6,726 nt of DNA from Balneolaceae bacterium SMO_bin1 (GTDB lineage: Bacteria; Bacteroidota; Rhodothermia; Balneolales; Balneolaceae). Shown in pieces: positions 5,312 to 6,726 of the stretch. Where the stretch lies: the NCBI GenBank assembly GCA_003123965.1, contig NNSL01000394.1, forward strand, positions 1 to 6,726, in the 5' to 3' direction. A model generated the notes under the pieces. The model was not told where the DNA came from, did not search any database, and was given only the letters and a program-made list of their open reading frames with translations. The position numbers and the translations under genes are program-made. Positions within the stretch are counted from its first letter, which is position 1, and each line of letters opens with the position of its first letter.

Positions 5312-6726
5312 ATGCAATTCGATCTCGATTTTACGCTACTCGACTGGGCTCTTGTTCTTTGCTACTTTGCGCTGCTGCTCTACTTTGGGTGGAAAAAAAG
5401 CTGGGAGTCGCAGGATGAAGAAGAGTTTTTGCTCTCGGGTCGAAAGATGACGCTTCCCGCATTTGTTGCCACACTGGTTTCAACATGGTATGGCGGTATT
5501 CTAGGGATTGGTGAATACAGCTATCAAAACGGCATATCAACCTGGCTGATTCTGGGCTTCCCTTTTTACGTATTTTCGGCTCTTTTTGCGTGGCTGCTGG
5601 CGGGCAAAATCCGGATGAACAAAGCGTTGACTATTCCCGAGGCCGTGGCCAATTTCTACGGCGATAAAGCCGGCCGGTTTTCGGCACTGCCCATTTTCGT
5701 GCTCGTCAGCCCCGCCCCGTATATTCTCATGCTGGGTCTTCTGTTTCAATACCTTACGGGCGGATCTGGCAGTATGCTTTTCTACGCTACAGCCGTAGCA
5801 CTGTTTTCTGTGTTCTATATCTCATTCGGGGGATTTAGCGCCGTAATTCGCACTGATATGCTGCAGGTGATCTTAATGTTTGTGGGCTTTGTGCTGCTCC
5901 TTGGCTTTGCGTACGCCGATTTTGGCTCGCTGGGCACGCTCTGGGGCTCGGTGCCCGAGGCGTTCCGTGACGTATCAGGCGGGCAAAGCATTCAATACAT
6001 TCTGGTCTGGTTTTTTATCGCCCTTTGGACATTCGTTGATCCCAGCTTTCACCAGCGTGCTGCCGCAGCCGAATCACCCAAAACAGCCCAAAAAGGCATT
6101 GTAATTTCTATCATTCTCTGGTCTGCCTTTGATTTCCTCACCATTTTCAGCGGTATGTACGGCTGGGCCATTTTAGGCGGCAACCTTTCGGAACCTATTA
6201 TGGTGTATCCGTACATGGCCAATGAGATTTTGCCTATTGGTATTAAGGGCATTTTCTTTGTGGCCATTTTGGCTACCATTATGTCCACGCTGGACAGCTA
6301 CCTGTTTCTTTCCGGGCAAACGCTGGGCCGAGATCTGCTCGTAAAGCTATTTCCAAACACGCCGAGCAACCGGCTCACGCGCATCAGCGTACTAATTGCG
6401 GCGGTGCTGGGCATTCTGCTTATCATCATTTATCCCAGCGTTATTGATCTTTGGTACGTTATTGGTTCGGTGATGATTCCCGGCCTGCTCATTCCTGTGA
6501 TGGGCGTTTACCTGCGGCTGTTTACCCTCAAAAAACAATGGGTATTACCTACCATGGCCGGCAGCATTGGTGTATCGCTCACTTGGTTAGCCCTGGGCAC
6601 CTATTTCGGCAGCGATACTTCATATACCTTCTTGGGCATTGAACCTTTTTACCCGGGGTTATTCACGAGTATTATTCATATGGGTGATGGGTCGCGCCCG
6701 CCACGAAGATTTGCTGGAAGAAACTT
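5312..6726 (+). CDS. Sodium:solute symporter (SSS/SLC5 family), 3' end outside the window, probable frameshift near the end
   Basis: An inner-membrane Na+-coupled uptake carrier of the LeuT-fold SSS family. The open frame gives 471 codons without a stop. About 13 hydrophobic segments can be picked out, near 10-26, 49-68, 76-97, 125-149, 155-175, 182-201, 226-246, 264-288, 310-333, 356-374, 378-404, 412-431 and 443-455. Family marks are LLSGRKMTLPAF (40-51), GGFSAVIRTDMLQ (173-185), which is the SSS signature region, and ATIMSTLDSYL (321-331), whose Ser/Thr residues correspond to the Na2 site on TM8. The substrate cannot be told from sequence. The start is ATG 5312, 24 bases after thiamine pyrophosphokinase, with no Shine-Dalgarno. 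After residue 455 the frame becomes unlike the family, while the +1 frame continues sensibly (see the feature at 6677-6726). Confidence 0.88.
   Translation, partial: MQFDLDFTLLDWALVLCYFALLLYFGWKKSWESQDEEEFLLSGRKMTLPAFVATLVSTWYGGILGIGEYSYQNGISTWLILGFPFYVFSALFAWLLAGKIRMNKALTIPEAVANFYGDKAGRFSALPIFVLVSPAPYILMLGLLFQYLTGGSGSMLFYATAVALFSVFYISFGGFSAVIRTDMLQVILMFVGFVLLLGFAYADFGSLGTLWGSVPEAFRDVSGGQSIQYILVWFFIALWTFVDPSFHQRAAAAESPKTAQKGIVISIILWSAFDFLTIFSGMYGWAILGGNLSEPIMVYPYMANEILPIGIKGIFFVAILATIMSTLDSYLFLSGQTLGRDLLVKLFPNTPSNRLTRISVLIAAVLGILLIIIYPSVIDLWYVIGSVMIPGLLIPVMGVYLRLFTLKKQWVLPTMAGSIGVSLTWLALGTYFGSDTSYTFLGIEPFYPGLFTSIIHMGDGSRPPRRFAGRN
6677..6726 (+). other. Apparent frameshift in the symporter C-terminus
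   Basis: From 6680 the main frame reads MGDGSRPPRRFAGRN, which is Arg/Pro-rich and not membrane-like. From 6681 the +1 frame reads WVMGRARHEDLLEET, a natural cytoplasmic tail after a last membrane helix preceded by PFYPGLFTSII. The junction falls in CATATGG (6677-6683). One extra base, or loss of one AT unit from a longer AT run, would explain it. It may be a real mutation or a sequence error. Confidence 0.65.

Noticed and set aside
5331..6288. Minus-strand open frames of 69, 70 and 79 codons and plus-strand ones of 74 and 63 codons in the symporter region
   Set aside because: They lie in other frames of a continuous membrane-protein coding sequence with SSS motifs.
1..6726. Mobile elements, CRISPR arrays, defence or biosynthetic clusters
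   Set aside because: No spaced repeats, transposase or integrase fragments, or clustered accessory genes are visible. The tRNA has no attachment-site duplicate in the window.

Overview
This 6.7 kb window looks like an ordinary chromosomal housekeeping stretch from a Bacteroidota/Balneolota-type bacterium. That placement is inferred from three things: TAnnTTTG promoter -7 elements in front of genes, mostly absent Shine-Dalgarno sequences, and proteins that read like that group's versions. I see no phage, transposon, CRISPR or plasmid signal, and no gap between genes longer than about 165 bases. Layout from left to right: the 5' part of a trigger factor gene (tig, minus strand, runs off the left edge) lies behind a tRNA-Leu(UAG) that shares its strand and probably its transcript. 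Pointing the other way, on the plus strand, are cutA and a crotonase-superfamily gene with an altered active site. The crotonase gene meets a convergent HtrA-type lipoprotein protease gene tail to tail, with the two stop codons overlapping. The protease gene follows an NrnA-type DHH phosphoesterase gene, both on the minus strand. Divergent from these on the plus strand are thiamine pyrophosphokinase and, 24 bases later, a sodium:solute symporter (SSS/SLC5 family) that runs to the right edge. Themes: protein quality control (trigger factor, HtrA), RNA and nucleotide turnover (NrnA), cofactor supply (TPK and perhaps the symporter), and one acyl-CoA enzyme of unknown specificity. They do not form one pathway. 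The items most worth checking are an apparent frameshift in the last 50 bases of the symporter, a crotonase with Gln at the position of a catalytic Glu, a tail-to-tail gene overlap with a strong hairpin inside the opposing gene, a lipid-anchored single-PDZ HtrA, a possible TPK/symporter thiamine salvage pair, and two non-Watson-Crick pairs in the tRNA. I found no convincing undescribed multi-gene system.
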